The notes under the pieces are model-generated. The model had not been told where the DNA came from. It saw only the letters and a list, made by a program, of their open reading frames with translations, and ran no database searches. Below are positions 26,501-34,217 of a stretch of DNA of 58,275 nt, piece after piece (position 1 is the first letter of the stretch; every line of letters starts with the position of its first letter). Position numbers and translations under genes: made by a program. This stretch comes from Sporisorium sorghi (lineage: Eukaryota > Basidiomycota > Ustilaginomycetes > Ustilaginales > Ustilaginaceae), in contig JALCCG010000132.1 in the NCBI GenBank assembly GCA_023212695.1, forward strand, positions 1 to 58,275, in the 5' to 3' direction.

Positions 26501-26754
26501 GCAATATGGGTACGGTGATCCTGTCTGCCATGGTCATCCTTGGCGGTACATTTGCAGCAATGTATCCATCCGGCGTACTGTCGATGATGCAGATCGCAAC
26601 GGTGGTTCTGGTTGGCCTTGTGCTCTATGCACTGGTATTCCTGCCATTCTTCGTACCGGTCATGGTACGCATCTTCGGCCGGGCCAACTGGTGGCCCTTC
26701 ACTCCCAAAGAGCGGAGCGAATCCTCTAGTAAAGGACATGATCTGAAAATGTAA
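23587..26754 (+). CDS. MMPL family RND-type transporter
   Basis: 1055 residues from a TTG at 23587, with GGAGGG eight bases before it. Two six-helix halves each start with one membrane segment, a large outer domain and five more segments. The proton-relay Asp motifs are FGIGTDYCILLISRF and ALGVDYSIFLMARF. The second outer domain holds a long (about 470-790) Gly/Ala/Leu-rich coiled region with repeated GL..I..GL units, as in Bacillus YdgH-type proteins. MMPL proteins export lipids or drugs using the proton gradient. With MarR it forms a drug-inducible efflux operon. Confidence 0.93.
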   Translation: MKAILKARWAIIVLWLAAAVVLFMLAPSMSDLVREKGQLSVPDGYSSSRATEILKEASGGEGGETLHQVALVFNKPDGLSTADKDSIRQGVQALNDNKESLHIDSINEPFTQTELEDTLIAKDGKTIMVALQVSGGQEAVKALPDKVNEVLEGVQADHYLTSEGLINEDTIVSSEEGLKKTEYITVVFILLILFVVFRSFVAPFVPLLTVGLSYIVSQSVVSFLVDQFNFPISSFTQIFMVAVMFGIGTDYCILLISRFKEELTASEDTQSAIIETYRKAGGTVLYSGLAVFVGFAAIGLSKFILYKSAVAVAIGIAVMLLALVTIVPFFMAVLGKKLFWPSRGKLEHSENKLWGAAGSFSLKRPWAALLVVAVIVAPFLVTYSGKLSFNSLEEIGPSYASVKGFNIISDSFGPGQSLPSTIVIKNDDRMDTAEYMGLAEKISREVEKVDGVSSVRSLSRPTGEQINDFLIPTQVKTLNEGLGESKDGLTQIQNGLSEAGKQLSENTPKLNEAAAGAKELTKGTADLKDGITELGQGLSAIQKGIQSGSAGAGELKSGLAQAAQSAKELAAANAQLLQGYKQLDAGLTALDGGVAGLQEQLGGVAAALGGLDGSFTGLESNYPELIQDTDYQTIKGTVTQTAAGTAELAAGLGQISEQLKGASAGLSEANTGYAKAAAGQKALADGLQQLVSGIGELQSGLSQAASGQGQIIGQIPSITGGLDQLQGGQKQLADGFGDLTGQIGELTEGLNSSADGLKQISDGLHSAQDYLQQIQDVQDEELSGFFIPQEALENEEFQTVFDTYLTDNRKVMTLDVVLATNPYSEEALGSVEQIQTAVDRAVKDTKLENAEVAISGITSTNNDLQNISNEDYTRTVILMLSGIFIILVVLLRSIVMPIYLIVSLVITYFTAVGVTEMIFVHGFGYSGITWATPFFSFVMLIALGVDYSIFLMARFNENKSWDVQDAILHAMRNMGTVILSAMVILGGTFAAMYPSGVLSMMQIATVVLVGLVLYALVFLPFFVPVMVRIFGRANWWPFTPKERSESSSKGHDLKM

Positions 26755-26890
26755 TTCCAGCGCACGAACATGCATGCTGATCTGCCTTCTTTTATGAAAA
26801 AGAAGCGCCTTGCATGTGAGCGGCAGTTTCTCTTTCTCCAGGCTTATCCGGTGCTTCACACGGACCGTGCATGCTGGTTAAACACAACAA

Positions 26891-26937
26891 AGGGCTGCAC
26901 CAGGGTATAACTTACCTTGGGTGCAGCTCTTTTTTTC
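26891..26937 (+). terminator. Terminator of the marR-MMPL operon
   Basis: Stem GCTGCACC/GGTGCAGC (26894-26901, 26920-26927) with inner AGGGT/ACCTT pairing, then seven U. It lies between convergent genes. Confidence 0.85.
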
Positions 26938-27003
26938 CTGCGTTCCGATACATGGCTTCTCCTGGTTTGCCTTTTCAGCGTATGTCTCATTCCGTTTAAG
27001 GGC

Positions 27004-27702
27004 TTAGTGTGATCTCATATTGCTGCCTACTTGTACAATACCGATGTAGAATCCGTCATACCCTTTGCTTCCCACGGTTTGAATCGCGGTCCCGGAGATG
27101 GCCGGCTCGCCGGAGAGCATATCCATGAACTTGCGGATGCCTTGCACCCGAGGATCCGTGCTGTGATGGTCGATCACTTCTCCATCCCGAATGACATTAT
27201 CGCTTATGACAACGGTACCCGGACGCGAGAACTGTAACGCCCATTTCATATAATTCGGATTGCTCGGTTTATCGGCGTCAATGAAGACCAGATCGAACGG
27301 CTCTGCCTTCTCCTTGGCCAACTGCTCCAACTGCACCAACGCATCGCCTACCCGGATTTCGACTCTATCCTCAAGCCCTGCCAATGCCACATTGGATTTG
27401 GCAACCTGAGCATGAAACGGATCGAGCTCCAGTGAAATCAGTTTTCCCTCCGGTCCGATCGCTCTTGCCATCCAGATCGTACTGTATCCGCCAAGCGTTC
27501 CGATCTCCAGAATGCGCTTTGCTCCCTTGATACGGGCGATGACATTCAACAGCTTTCCCTGAGCCGGGGATACGTCGATTTCGGGCAAGCCAGCCTCCCG
27601 GTTTGCGAGCAGCACCTGCTCCAGCACCTCATCGTAAGGGATCAAGCGCTCCGTAACGTAATCGTCCACTTTTCCCCACGTCGTGACATCATTCGTTTTC
27701 AT
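27004..27702 (-). CDS. Class I SAM-dependent O-methyltransferase (CCoAOMT/YrrM-like)
   Basis: 232 residues from ATG at 27702, eight bases after AGAGGAGG. The SAM site is RILEIGTLGGYSTIWMARAI near residue 60; LISLELDPFHAQVAKSN follows; the metal and catalytic Asp region is DLVFIDADKPSNPNYMKWAL and later ISDNVIRDGEV. The family methylates catechol-type hydroxyls using a divalent metal. Substrate unknown. It is transcribed away from a LysR gene 132 bases upstream, which probably controls it. Confidence 0.9.
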   Translation of the reverse strand: MKTNDVTTWGKVDDYVTERLIPYDEVLEQVLLANREAGLPEIDVSPAQGKLLNVIARIKGAKRILEIGTLGGYSTIWMARAIGPEGKLISLELDPFHAQVAKSNVALAGLEDRVEIRVGDALVQLEQLAKEKAEPFDLVFIDADKPSNPNYMKWALQFSRPGTVVISDNVIRDGEVIDHHSTDPRVQGIRKFMDMLSGEPAISGTAIQTVGSKGYDGFYIGIVQVGSNMRSH

Positions 27703-27769
27703 TTTGATTTCCTCCTCTTGTTCATTAATCATGGTTCTTACAAATTCATTGTATGTGATTTATTATTAT

Positions 27770-27784
27770 AGATATAATATATCT
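27770..27784. promoter_or_regulatory. 7-1-7 inverted repeat in the O-methyltransferase/lysR interval
   Basis: AGATATA-A-TATATCT in a very AT-rich 130-base divergent interval. It may be a LysR-type site, though AT-richness makes chance dyads easier. Confidence 0.35.
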
Positions 27785-27834
27785 TTTATTAGTTTATATA
27801 ACTTAAATATATAAATGGAGGGAGAGCACTTCAC

Positions 27835-28722
27835 ATGAACTTACACGCGCTAAGATTATTCCATGTCATAGCAACGACAGGCAGTGTTACCCGCGCTGCC
27901 GAACTGTTAAATATAAGCCAGCCCGCCATTACCGCCCAAGTCAAGAAATTTGAGAGAGAACTTTCCCTTACCCTGCTTCAACCGCAAGGTAGAGGCATCG
28001 CTCTGACGGAAGCCGGAAAGGAGCTTGTCCCGCTTGCCAAAAGACTCTTCTCCGTTGAGTTGCAGATCGAGCAGTTCTGTCAGGATTTTCGAAGCGGTTC
28101 GAGAGGACATATCCGGTTGGCCGCCACTTATCTCCCTTCCCACTTCCTGCTGCCGGCCTGGTTAGCGAGATATAAACAGCAGTATGAAGGCGTGGAGATG
28201 AGTATCACAACGACCAACTCCAGCGATGCGCTTAAGCAGCTGCTGAATATGGAAGTCGACATTGCCATCTATGGAGGGCTGCCTGAAGAATCTCCAGATG
28301 AGATTCAGACCGAAGAATTGTTTCGGGATGAGCTGTGGTTCGTGGTATCACCGGATCACCGTTTTGCCAATCTGCATATCTCGCTTGATGAGATGATGAG
28401 GGAGCCTTTTGTAATGCGGGAGGAGGGAAGCTCAACCCGTGAACGGTTACTGGCCTTATGCCGTACCCATAGCGCCCCTTCGCCGCGCATCGCGCTGCAA
28501 TTCAATGGTCTGCATGAAGCGATCACCGCCGTCATTGCCGGATACGGTGCCAACTTCGTATCTTCGCTTGTTGTGCGCGAATACGTGGAGCGCGGAGAGC
28601 TTAGCCGGGTGTATATCGAAGGAATCCAGCTGCAAAATATCATCGCGGTCTGCACCCGCAAACAAGAGCCTTTATCCGTTGCAGCCATGAACTTCGTGGA
28701 TATGATTCGGGATCAGTCCTGA
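27835..28722 (+). CDS. LysR family transcriptional regulator
   Basis: 295 residues. N-terminal helix-turn-helix MNLHALRLFHVIATTGSVTRAAELLNISQPAITAQVKKFERELS, then a periplasmic-binding-like effector domain with GSRGHIRLAATYLPSHFLLPAWL. Preceded by a GGAGGGAG site eight or so bases before ATG. Divergent from the O-methyltransferase gene, the usual arrangement of a LysR activator and its target. Confidence 0.92.
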   Translation: MNLHALRLFHVIATTGSVTRAAELLNISQPAITAQVKKFERELSLTLLQPQGRGIALTEAGKELVPLAKRLFSVELQIEQFCQDFRSGSRGHIRLAATYLPSHFLLPAWLARYKQQYEGVEMSITTTNSSDALKQLLNMEVDIAIYGGLPEESPDEIQTEELFRDELWFVVSPDHRFANLHISLDEMMREPFVMREEGSSTRERLLALCRTHSAPSPRIALQFNGLHEAITAVIAGYGANFVSSLVVREYVERGELSRVYIEGIQLQNIIAVCTRKQEPLSVAAMNFVDMIRDQS

Positions 28723-28814
28723 CGCCTGATGCGCGAGAATGGTCTGGTTGCCTCTCAGCCTGCTAAATTACCCACGAAATTCATCTGCGATGGTAACCAG
28801 TATGTTACGGCAAC

Positions 28815-28853
28815 GATAGACCCGCATGCCGATTCATGGCATACGGGTCTGTC
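28815..28853. terminator. Hairpin between lysR and the beta-helix gene
   Basis: A 15-pair stem with one C-A mismatch (28815-28830 with 28838-28853) and a 7-base loop, located between convergent genes. The U-tract is poor, so termination is likely but not certain. Confidence 0.6.
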
Positions 28854-28963
28854 ATTGTTGTCGTTACCTCGGGTGCTTTTTCCCCAGTTTACTAGACTCT
28901 GCGTATGCCGTTTCACAGATACAGACCATTGTTTTTGTCGTTACTCGGGTGCTTCCTCCACGG

Positions 28964-30217
28964 CTACTGGACCGTTACGTTCCCTTTGTACATGTTCCCT
29001 GCCGGACTTCTCGTATTCTGAGAGGCCGTAGCTGAGGTATTATTATACGCACCGATTACGTACACAGCTGGATCGCTCAAGTAAACGGTATTGCCCGTAA
29101 AGGTATTATTGATCCCCCATCCTGGAACGATTTCATGCAGCTGAAACGCATCTACAATGACACTGTTGCCATTCTGGTAAGCCGCATTATTCCGAATAAT
29201 CGCGTTATTCCCCTTCACATCGATGAAGCTGTCGGCATAATTGGCGCCGCTAATTCCCTCGCCATGGAAGGTGCAATTCTCCACCAATGTCCCGATGGAT
29301 CTCTCCTTGATATCGATGTGCTCTGCCGTAATATTTGGACCGAAAGTGACATTACGAATCGTATTGTAGTGGGTGTTCTGGTTGTAGCTCGCTCCCTCCG
29401 CGGAACCTACGTATACGCCTTCTCCGAAGCCCGCGCCCGTCTTGCCGGTATTATGAATACGGGAATTCTCAATCGTGCTGTACGAGGTGCCGTCCCGAAA
29501 ATGCACCGCTTCATAACCAATATTGTAAACCTCCACATTCGTAATGCGGCTGTAATTGGAATTATCCAGCAAAATGCCCTTCTGTGCATTGGTAAACTTC
29601 AAGTTTCGGATGATCCAATAGTCGCCTTGGACCCGTAAGCTATACCCCGAGCCCGTAGAGTAACCAGAAATAATGGCCGGATTCGCCGGATCCTGGCTCT
29701 CAATGACAACCGGTTGCTGTGCAGTCCCTTTAACCGTGGACGAGAAGCTCCCTGCGTATATACCCGGCGCCAGAACGATGCGTTTACCAGGAACCACATT
29801 CTTCAATGCACTCTGTAGACAGGATGTTGTGGAACATGCAATCGCATCAGAAGGCACCTCCGGCGGCGCGCTTCCTCCGCCATCCCCTTCACCCGGTCCG
29901 CATGGCCCCTTGTCTTCCCATACTCCCCATTGTCCGGTTGTACCTGGCTCCTCGCCTGTCGTCCACCACTTGGCCCTCCATAGCTTGCCTGCATGTGATA
30001 CCTCGGCCCCGCTGCTATAGGCGCTTCCTGTACTCCATGGTACGGCCGCACACTCGGCAAGCACCGCAACTTCACCGGCTGACGCCTCACCGGGCGAGGT
30101 TTGCGGTTCGGCGCTCGCGATGCCCCATGTAACAAACGTGCCCAGCAACAGCAGCAGTGCCATGCCAGCCATGGTCGTTTTCTTCAGCCTGCGCGAACGT
30201 GAGCGTGCCTTCTTCAT
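28964..30217 (-). CDS. Secreted protein: chitin-binding-type CBM5/12 module plus right-handed beta-helix
   Basis: 417 residues using the Met at about 30217, 12 bases past AAAGGGG; earlier in-frame Met codons overlap that site. A basic N-terminus and hydrophobic stretch MAGMALLLLLGTFVTWGIASA form a signal peptide. A CBM5/12-like module follows (PWSTGSAYSSGAEVSHAGKLW, KWWTTGEEPGTTGQWGVW) and then a Gly/Pro linker. A parallel beta-helix covers about residues 125-410, with pectate-lyase-like repeats (GIYAGSF, RNLKFTNAQKGILLDNS, TIENSRIHNTG, IRNNAAYQNG). Probably a polysaccharide lyase or related wall-glycan enzyme; the substrate and catalytic residues are not clear. Flanked by non-coding repeats. 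Confidence 0.85.
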   Translation of the reverse strand: MKKARSRSRRLKKTTMAGMALLLLLGTFVTWGIASAEPQTSPGEASAGEVAVLAECAAVPWSTGSAYSSGAEVSHAGKLWRAKWWTTGEEPGTTGQWGVWEDKGPCGPGEGDGGGSAPPEVPSDAIACSTTSCLQSALKNVVPGKRIVLAPGIYAGSFSSTVKGTAQQPVVIESQDPANPAIISGYSTGSGYSLRVQGDYWIIRNLKFTNAQKGILLDNSNYSRITNVEVYNIGYEAVHFRDGTSYSTIENSRIHNTGKTGAGFGEGVYVGSAEGASYNQNTHYNTIRNVTFGPNITAEHIDIKERSIGTLVENCTFHGEGISGANYADSFIDVKGNNAIIRNNAAYQNGNSVIVDAFQLHEIVPGWGINNTFTGNTVYLSDPAVYVIGAYNNTSATASQNTRSPAGNMYKGNVTVQ

Positions 30218-30397
30218 AAATCTCATCATCCCCTTTATGAATTCGTTCGCCATCGTAACCGATCAGCGACATTATCATATTAATGAGATCGAGAACCAAA
30301 ATATTCTATGGATGTCGAAACAAATATAATGATCCATATCTGAATCCCTAGCGGACTGAGAAGGCGCTATTCGAAAGAAATGCTCCATTTGAAAAAG

Positions 30398-30665
30398 ATA
30401 ACGGACCTGAAGAGCGTTATTTACACAAAAAAGAGGCAAACAAGCGATGAAACGACTTCATAACGCCTGCTGTGTCCGTTACATTTGGAAAAGAGGCTTA
30501 TTCACGAAAATAATGCCTCTTGTGTCCGTTATATTTGCAAAAGAGGTTCTCACGACTATAACGCCTACTGTGTCCGTTGCTTTCGAATGAGAGGTTCTAA
30601 CAACGCCTACTGTCCGTTACAATTGTGATAGGAGCTTTTCGATAATACGCCTGCTGTGTCCGTTA
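30398..30665. repeat. Five interspersed ATAACGCC...GTCCGTTA repeats plus one inverted copy
   Basis: Core copies of about 20 bases (TAACGCCTGCTGTGTCCGTT) start at 30461, 30511, 30559, 30601 and 30645, 42-50 bases apart, each followed by a related AAAGAGG-type spacer. 30398-30420 is the same core in reverse orientation (ATAACG...CGTTAT). Each core has AACG/CGTT arms and can fold. No open frame runs through. 30218-30397 holds nothing else I can name. Confidence 0.8.
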
Positions 30666-30751
30666 GAAATCACTCCATGTCCTCGCCGGTGAACACATTC
30701 TGAAATCCGATCAATCGGCGCTTCATACAGCCTGACGATCTGTTCAACTTT

Positions 30752-30778
30752 AAAAAGCCGATCCGGCTGGATCGGCTT
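30752..30778 (-). terminator. Terminator of the rhamnose-type importer operon
   Basis: Perfect 10-bp stem AAGCCGATCC/GGATCGGCTT with loop GGCT; followed on the minus strand by U-rich sequence. It lies about 240 bases past the binding-protein stop, beyond the tandem repeats. Confidence 0.8.
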
Positions 30779-30780
30779 CC

Positions 30781-30960
30781 TCGCTCATTACTTACATGCT
30801 CATCATTTTACTTGCTCACTATTTTACTCGCTCATCACTTTTCTTGCTCACTACTTCACTTACTTATTACTTTACTTGCTCTCTACTTTACTTGCTCACT
30901 ACTTCACTTACTTATTACTTTACTTGCTCTCTACTTTACTCGCCCATCACTTAACATGCT
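30781..30960. repeat. Low-complexity tandem repeats (CTTGCTCACTACTT type) with an exact 48-bp duplication
   Basis: The region is built from variants of TTACTTGCTCACTACTT. The 48-bp unit at 30842-30889 is repeated exactly at 30890-30937. Strongly C/T-rich on the plus strand. It lies between the importer's last stop codon and its terminator, so it is transcribed as 3' untranslated RNA. Confidence 0.85.
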
Positions 30961-31018
30961 CAAGCTGCGCCCCTAATGCACAGAGCGCCTTAACTTATCA
31001 GCTTTACGCGGCGTGCTA

Positions 31019-32068
31019 TTAGTACACGTCTTTCCACTCGGCAATATTCGAGGCGTCGAATTTGAACGGGTCGCCCAGCATGATCTGCGTACCCTCACCG
31101 TCGGCGACAATCTCCTTCTCACCCAATTCGCCGGCCGTAAACTTGTTGCCTACGGCCCCGGTAATATCGCCTTTGACCAAAGCATCCGCCGTGTAACCCG
31201 TCATATAACCAACATCAATCGGGTTCCATAAATACATCCACTGGCTGACACCGCTCTGAATGTACTCGGCCATCTCGCTTGGAAGCCCCAGACCGGTCAG
31301 CTGCACCTTGCCTTTCAGGCCTTTATCAGTCAGCACTTTGCCTGCCGCAGCGATACCGACAGTGGTGGGAGCGATGATCCCCTTGAGATCCGGATACGAT
31401 TTCAACAGAGCCTCTGTCTCGGACACACTCTTATCACGCAGGTCATCCCCGTAAGCCACTTTGACAAGCTCGATGCTGCTGTATTTCGGATCTTCCAGTT
31501 CCTTCTTCATCCATTCGATCCAGATGTTCTGGTTTGATGCTTGGGATGTCGCACTCAGAATGGCAATCTGTCCCTCATTGCCAATCATTTCGGCTACCCC
31601 TTGAATCAAGGTACGACCGATACGCTCAGGGTCGGCTTGGTTGACATGGACCTTGCGGCTGGCCGGATTCAGTGCCGAATCCAGAGACAGCACTTGAATT
31701 CCCGCGTTCATCGCTTTTTTCAGCGCTGGCTGCAAGGCATCCTCGTCGTTGGCAGCCACGGAGATGCTGTCGACTTTTTGTGAGATCAGCTCTTCGATCA
31801 TCTGAATCTGCGCTTCAGCTGTCGGTTGATCCGGAGCCTTCAGAATAGCTTCATTCCCTTGCTCCTCCACCGCATTCTTGAAACCCTCCATCATTTTCTC
31901 ACCGTATGGATTTCCTGTGTTTTTGAAAATAATGGCGTGTTTTTTCTTACCGTCCTTGTTGCCATCTCCCGCAGAAGCACTGCTCTCTCCAGGCGCTTTC
32001 GTGCTGCATGCCGCCAGCAAGCTCATGACCATAACCGCTGTCAGTATGGTGGATACCCACTTCTTCAT
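31019..32068 (-). CDS. Sugar ABC transporter substrate-binding lipoprotein (rhamnose/AI-2 type, RhaS-like)
   Basis: 349 residues from ATG at 32068, with GGGAGG nine bases before. Signal peptide with lipobox LAAC near residue 20. Type I periplasmic-binding fold: IIFKNTGNPYGEKMMEGFK, VDSISVAANDEDALQPALKKAMNAGIQVLSLDS, and the rhamnose-group patterns ASNQNIWIEWMK, YGDDLRDKS and LWNPIDVGYMTGY. LsrB residues for AI-2 (the Asp-Gln pair and the Pro-Asp-Ala loop) are not conserved, so a rhamnose-like sugar is more likely. Last gene of the operon. The binding protein starting at 41560 is a clear paralogue. Confidence 0.9.
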   Translation of the reverse strand: MKKWVSTILTAVMVMSLLAACSTKAPGESSASAGDGNKDGKKKHAIIFKNTGNPYGEKMMEGFKNAVEEQGNEAILKAPDQPTAEAQIQMIEELISQKVDSISVAANDEDALQPALKKAMNAGIQVLSLDSALNPASRKVHVNQADPERIGRTLIQGVAEMIGNEGQIAILSATSQASNQNIWIEWMKKELEDPKYSSIELVKVAYGDDLRDKSVSETEALLKSYPDLKGIIAPTTVGIAAAGKVLTDKGLKGKVQLTGLGLPSEMAEYIQSGVSQWMYLWNPIDVGYMTGYTADALVKGDITGAVGNKFTAGELGEKEIVADGEGTQIMLGDPFKFDASNIAEWKDVY

Positions 32069-32153
32069 CCGTCGTTCCTCCCTTTTATATATCATGTTCT
32101 ATGCGGATCACCGACGCTTGAAACGCCAGCATCTACCAACATGTAAATCCGTA

Positions 32154-33143
32154 CTAGCCCTTACGTGATAACCCTTTGCCAAATTTCAGCTTGGGAACAG
32201 CTACGGCAACGATAAGCAGCAGTCCGATAATAACGAGCAGCACCTGGGCCTGTACGTTAACAAGTCCGAGTCCGTAGCGAAGGAAGCCGATCAGGAATAT
32301 CGCCAAAATCGCACCGATCATGCGCCCCTTCCCGCCTGCTGTACTGATACCGCCAAGTACTACCATGGCAATGACGTCCAACTCGTAGCCTGTCGCTACA
32401 TTCGGTCTGGTGCTGCCCATTCTGGAGGCAAGGAACAAGGCCGCAATTGCCGACATGAGCCCGGTCAAGGTAAACACCATCATCTTGATCTTATTCACCT
32501 GAATACCGGAGAAACGGCTTGCCGTCGAATTGCTGCCCATCGCATACACGCTGCGCCCGAACTTCGTTTTGTGGAGCAGCCAGCCGAACCCTGCGGCAAA
32601 GATAGCAAATACAATCAGAATGAAGGGAATCGGGCCCACGTAACCCCAGCCGAGGAAGCTGAACCATTCCGGGAACGAGCCTGCAGCCTGATCCTCCAGC
32701 ATAATGTAAGCAATACCCCGATAAATGATCATGGTGGACAAGGTCACAATGACCGCTGACAGCTCTTTAAACTTCACGATCAGCAGACCGTTAATGAAGC
32801 CGCAGAGGATACCGACACCAAGACAGACCAGCATGGCAAAACTCATGGGCACACCATGGTTATACAGATCAGCCATCACCGTCGATGACAGAGCGATGAT
32901 CGAAGCTACCGAAATATCGATATCCCCCAGAATCATGATGAACACCATCGGGAGTACAATGAACGCTTTATCCAAAAACCCCATGGTGGCATCACGCAGA
33001 TTTGCCGAATCCCAGTAATACTCGGACAAATTCATGTTCATGACATGGATTGCGATAAACAGAAGAACCAGCATCCATTCCCATTGGAGAAAGAAGCGTT
33101 TCCAGGAAAAATCCTGTTTATGGATGAGCACTCTTGTTTCCAT
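32154..33143 (-). CDS. ABC transporter permease (RhaQ/LsrD-like)
   Basis: 329 residues, about nine membrane segments, with the ribose-family signatures FIMILGDIDISVASIIALSSTVMADLY, AVIVTLSTMIIYRGIAYI, GRSVYAMGSNSTASRFSGI and VIAMVVLGGISTAGGKG. It starts four bases after the stop of the preceding permease; the ribosome-binding site AGGAGGAG lies within that gene's last Arg codons, so the two are tightly coupled. Confidence 0.93.
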   Translation of the reverse strand: METRVLIHKQDFSWKRFFLQWEWMLVLLFIAIHVMNMNLSEYYWDSANLRDATMGFLDKAFIVLPMVFIMILGDIDISVASIIALSSTVMADLYNHGVPMSFAMLVCLGVGILCGFINGLLIVKFKELSAVIVTLSTMIIYRGIAYIMLEDQAAGSFPEWFSFLGWGYVGPIPFILIVFAIFAAGFGWLLHKTKFGRSVYAMGSNSTASRFSGIQVNKIKMMVFTLTGLMSAIAALFLASRMGSTRPNVATGYELDVIAMVVLGGISTAGGKGRMIGAILAIFLIGFLRYGLGLVNVQAQVLLVIIGLLLIVAVAVPKLKFGKGLSRKG

Positions 33144-33147
33144 CGTC

Positions 33148-34200
33148 TTAAATTCTCCTCCTCATCAAATGACTTCGGTCTACCCCGCGCTTCACAAACG
33201 CATTCACCAAAATGGCAATCAGAATGACGCCTCCCTGAATGCCCATCTGCCAGAATGGCGATACGTTGATTAGCGGCAGAGCATTATTCAAGATGCCAAA
33301 CAGGATGGAGCCTAAGAGAATGCCGGATATTTTGCCCGAGCCGCCAGCGATGCTGACACCGCCAAGCACGCAGGCTGCGATCACGCTTAGTTCGTACCCG
33401 GATGCCGTGTCCCCTTGGGCGGACGCGAATTTGGATACCCACAGCACCCCTGCCAGACCGGCCAAGGAGCCCATAATGGCATAGACCAGCCAGATAATGC
33501 GTTTCGACTTGATCCCGCTGATCTGGGCGGAATCGGGGTTACTGCCCACCGCATAAATTTGTCGACCTGTACGAGTATGCTGAATGAAATAATACGCAAC
33601 CAGATAAATAACAATGGCAATGAGAATCAGGTTGTTCACGCCGAGGAAGCTGCCGGTGGCAATACCTTTGAAGCTGCTCGGCATTTGATGGGCGCTGACC
33701 CATTTTCCCCCGCTGATCATATACGTCAACCCTCGGAACACATTCATCATCCCGAGTGTCGCAATAATCGGCAGAATGCCCACCTTCGCCACCAGGAAAC
33801 CTACGACCAACCCGCTGATCCAACCTACCGCCGTTCCCAGCATAATGACCAGAGCCGGGTGCAGGTCCGGGAATGCCCCGACTGTGAGTGCTGCAGTCAT
33901 ACCGGACAGCGCTAGAATGGCACCAATGGACAGATCAATGCCCCGAGTGACAATAACCAGCATCATCCCTACTGCCAAAATGCTTAATATAGCCGTATTG
34001 GTTGCCATATCGCTGATGTTCTCAAGGGTCAGAAAGCTCGGGTTCCTGATCTGCACCGCAATCGATAACAGCACGATGAAACCGAGCAACCCCACTTCCC
34101 TGAACTTCGAAATATTCGATGCAAAAGATCGTGTCTTGACTGTCCCTCCCGTAGCGGGCTGTGAAGCTGCGATTGTTGCACCTGTGCCCTTGTCTTCCAT
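33148..34200 (-). CDS. ABC transporter permease (RhaP/LsrC-like)
   Basis: 350 residues. An N-terminal cytoplasmic tail of about 30 residues is followed by membrane segments with VTRGIDLSIGAILALSGMTAALTVG, GILPIIATLGMMNVFRGLTYMISGG, GRQIYAVGSNPDSAQISGI and VIAACVLGGVSIAGGSG, all typical of the ribose/AI-2/rhamnose importer class. It starts 17 bases after the ATPase stop; its C-terminal codons carry the ribosome-binding site for the next permease. Confidence 0.93.
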   Translation of the reverse strand: MEDKGTGATIAASQPATGGTVKTRSFASNISKFREVGLLGFIVLLSIAVQIRNPSFLTLENISDMATNTAILSILAVGMMLVIVTRGIDLSIGAILALSGMTAALTVGAFPDLHPALVIMLGTAVGWISGLVVGFLVAKVGILPIIATLGMMNVFRGLTYMISGGKWVSAHQMPSSFKGIATGSFLGVNNLILIAIVIYLVAYYFIQHTRTGRQIYAVGSNPDSAQISGIKSKRIIWLVYAIMGSLAGLAGVLWVSKFASAQGDTASGYELSVIAACVLGGVSIAGGSGKISGILLGSILFGILNNALPLINVSPFWQMGIQGGVILIAILVNAFVKRGVDRSHLMRRRI

Positions 34201-34217
34201 AGGTTCTCTCCCACCTT

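Noticed and set aside
30398..30665. CRISPR array
   Set aside because: Repeat cores vary, spacing is uneven, spacers resemble each other, one copy is inverted, and no cas gene is near.
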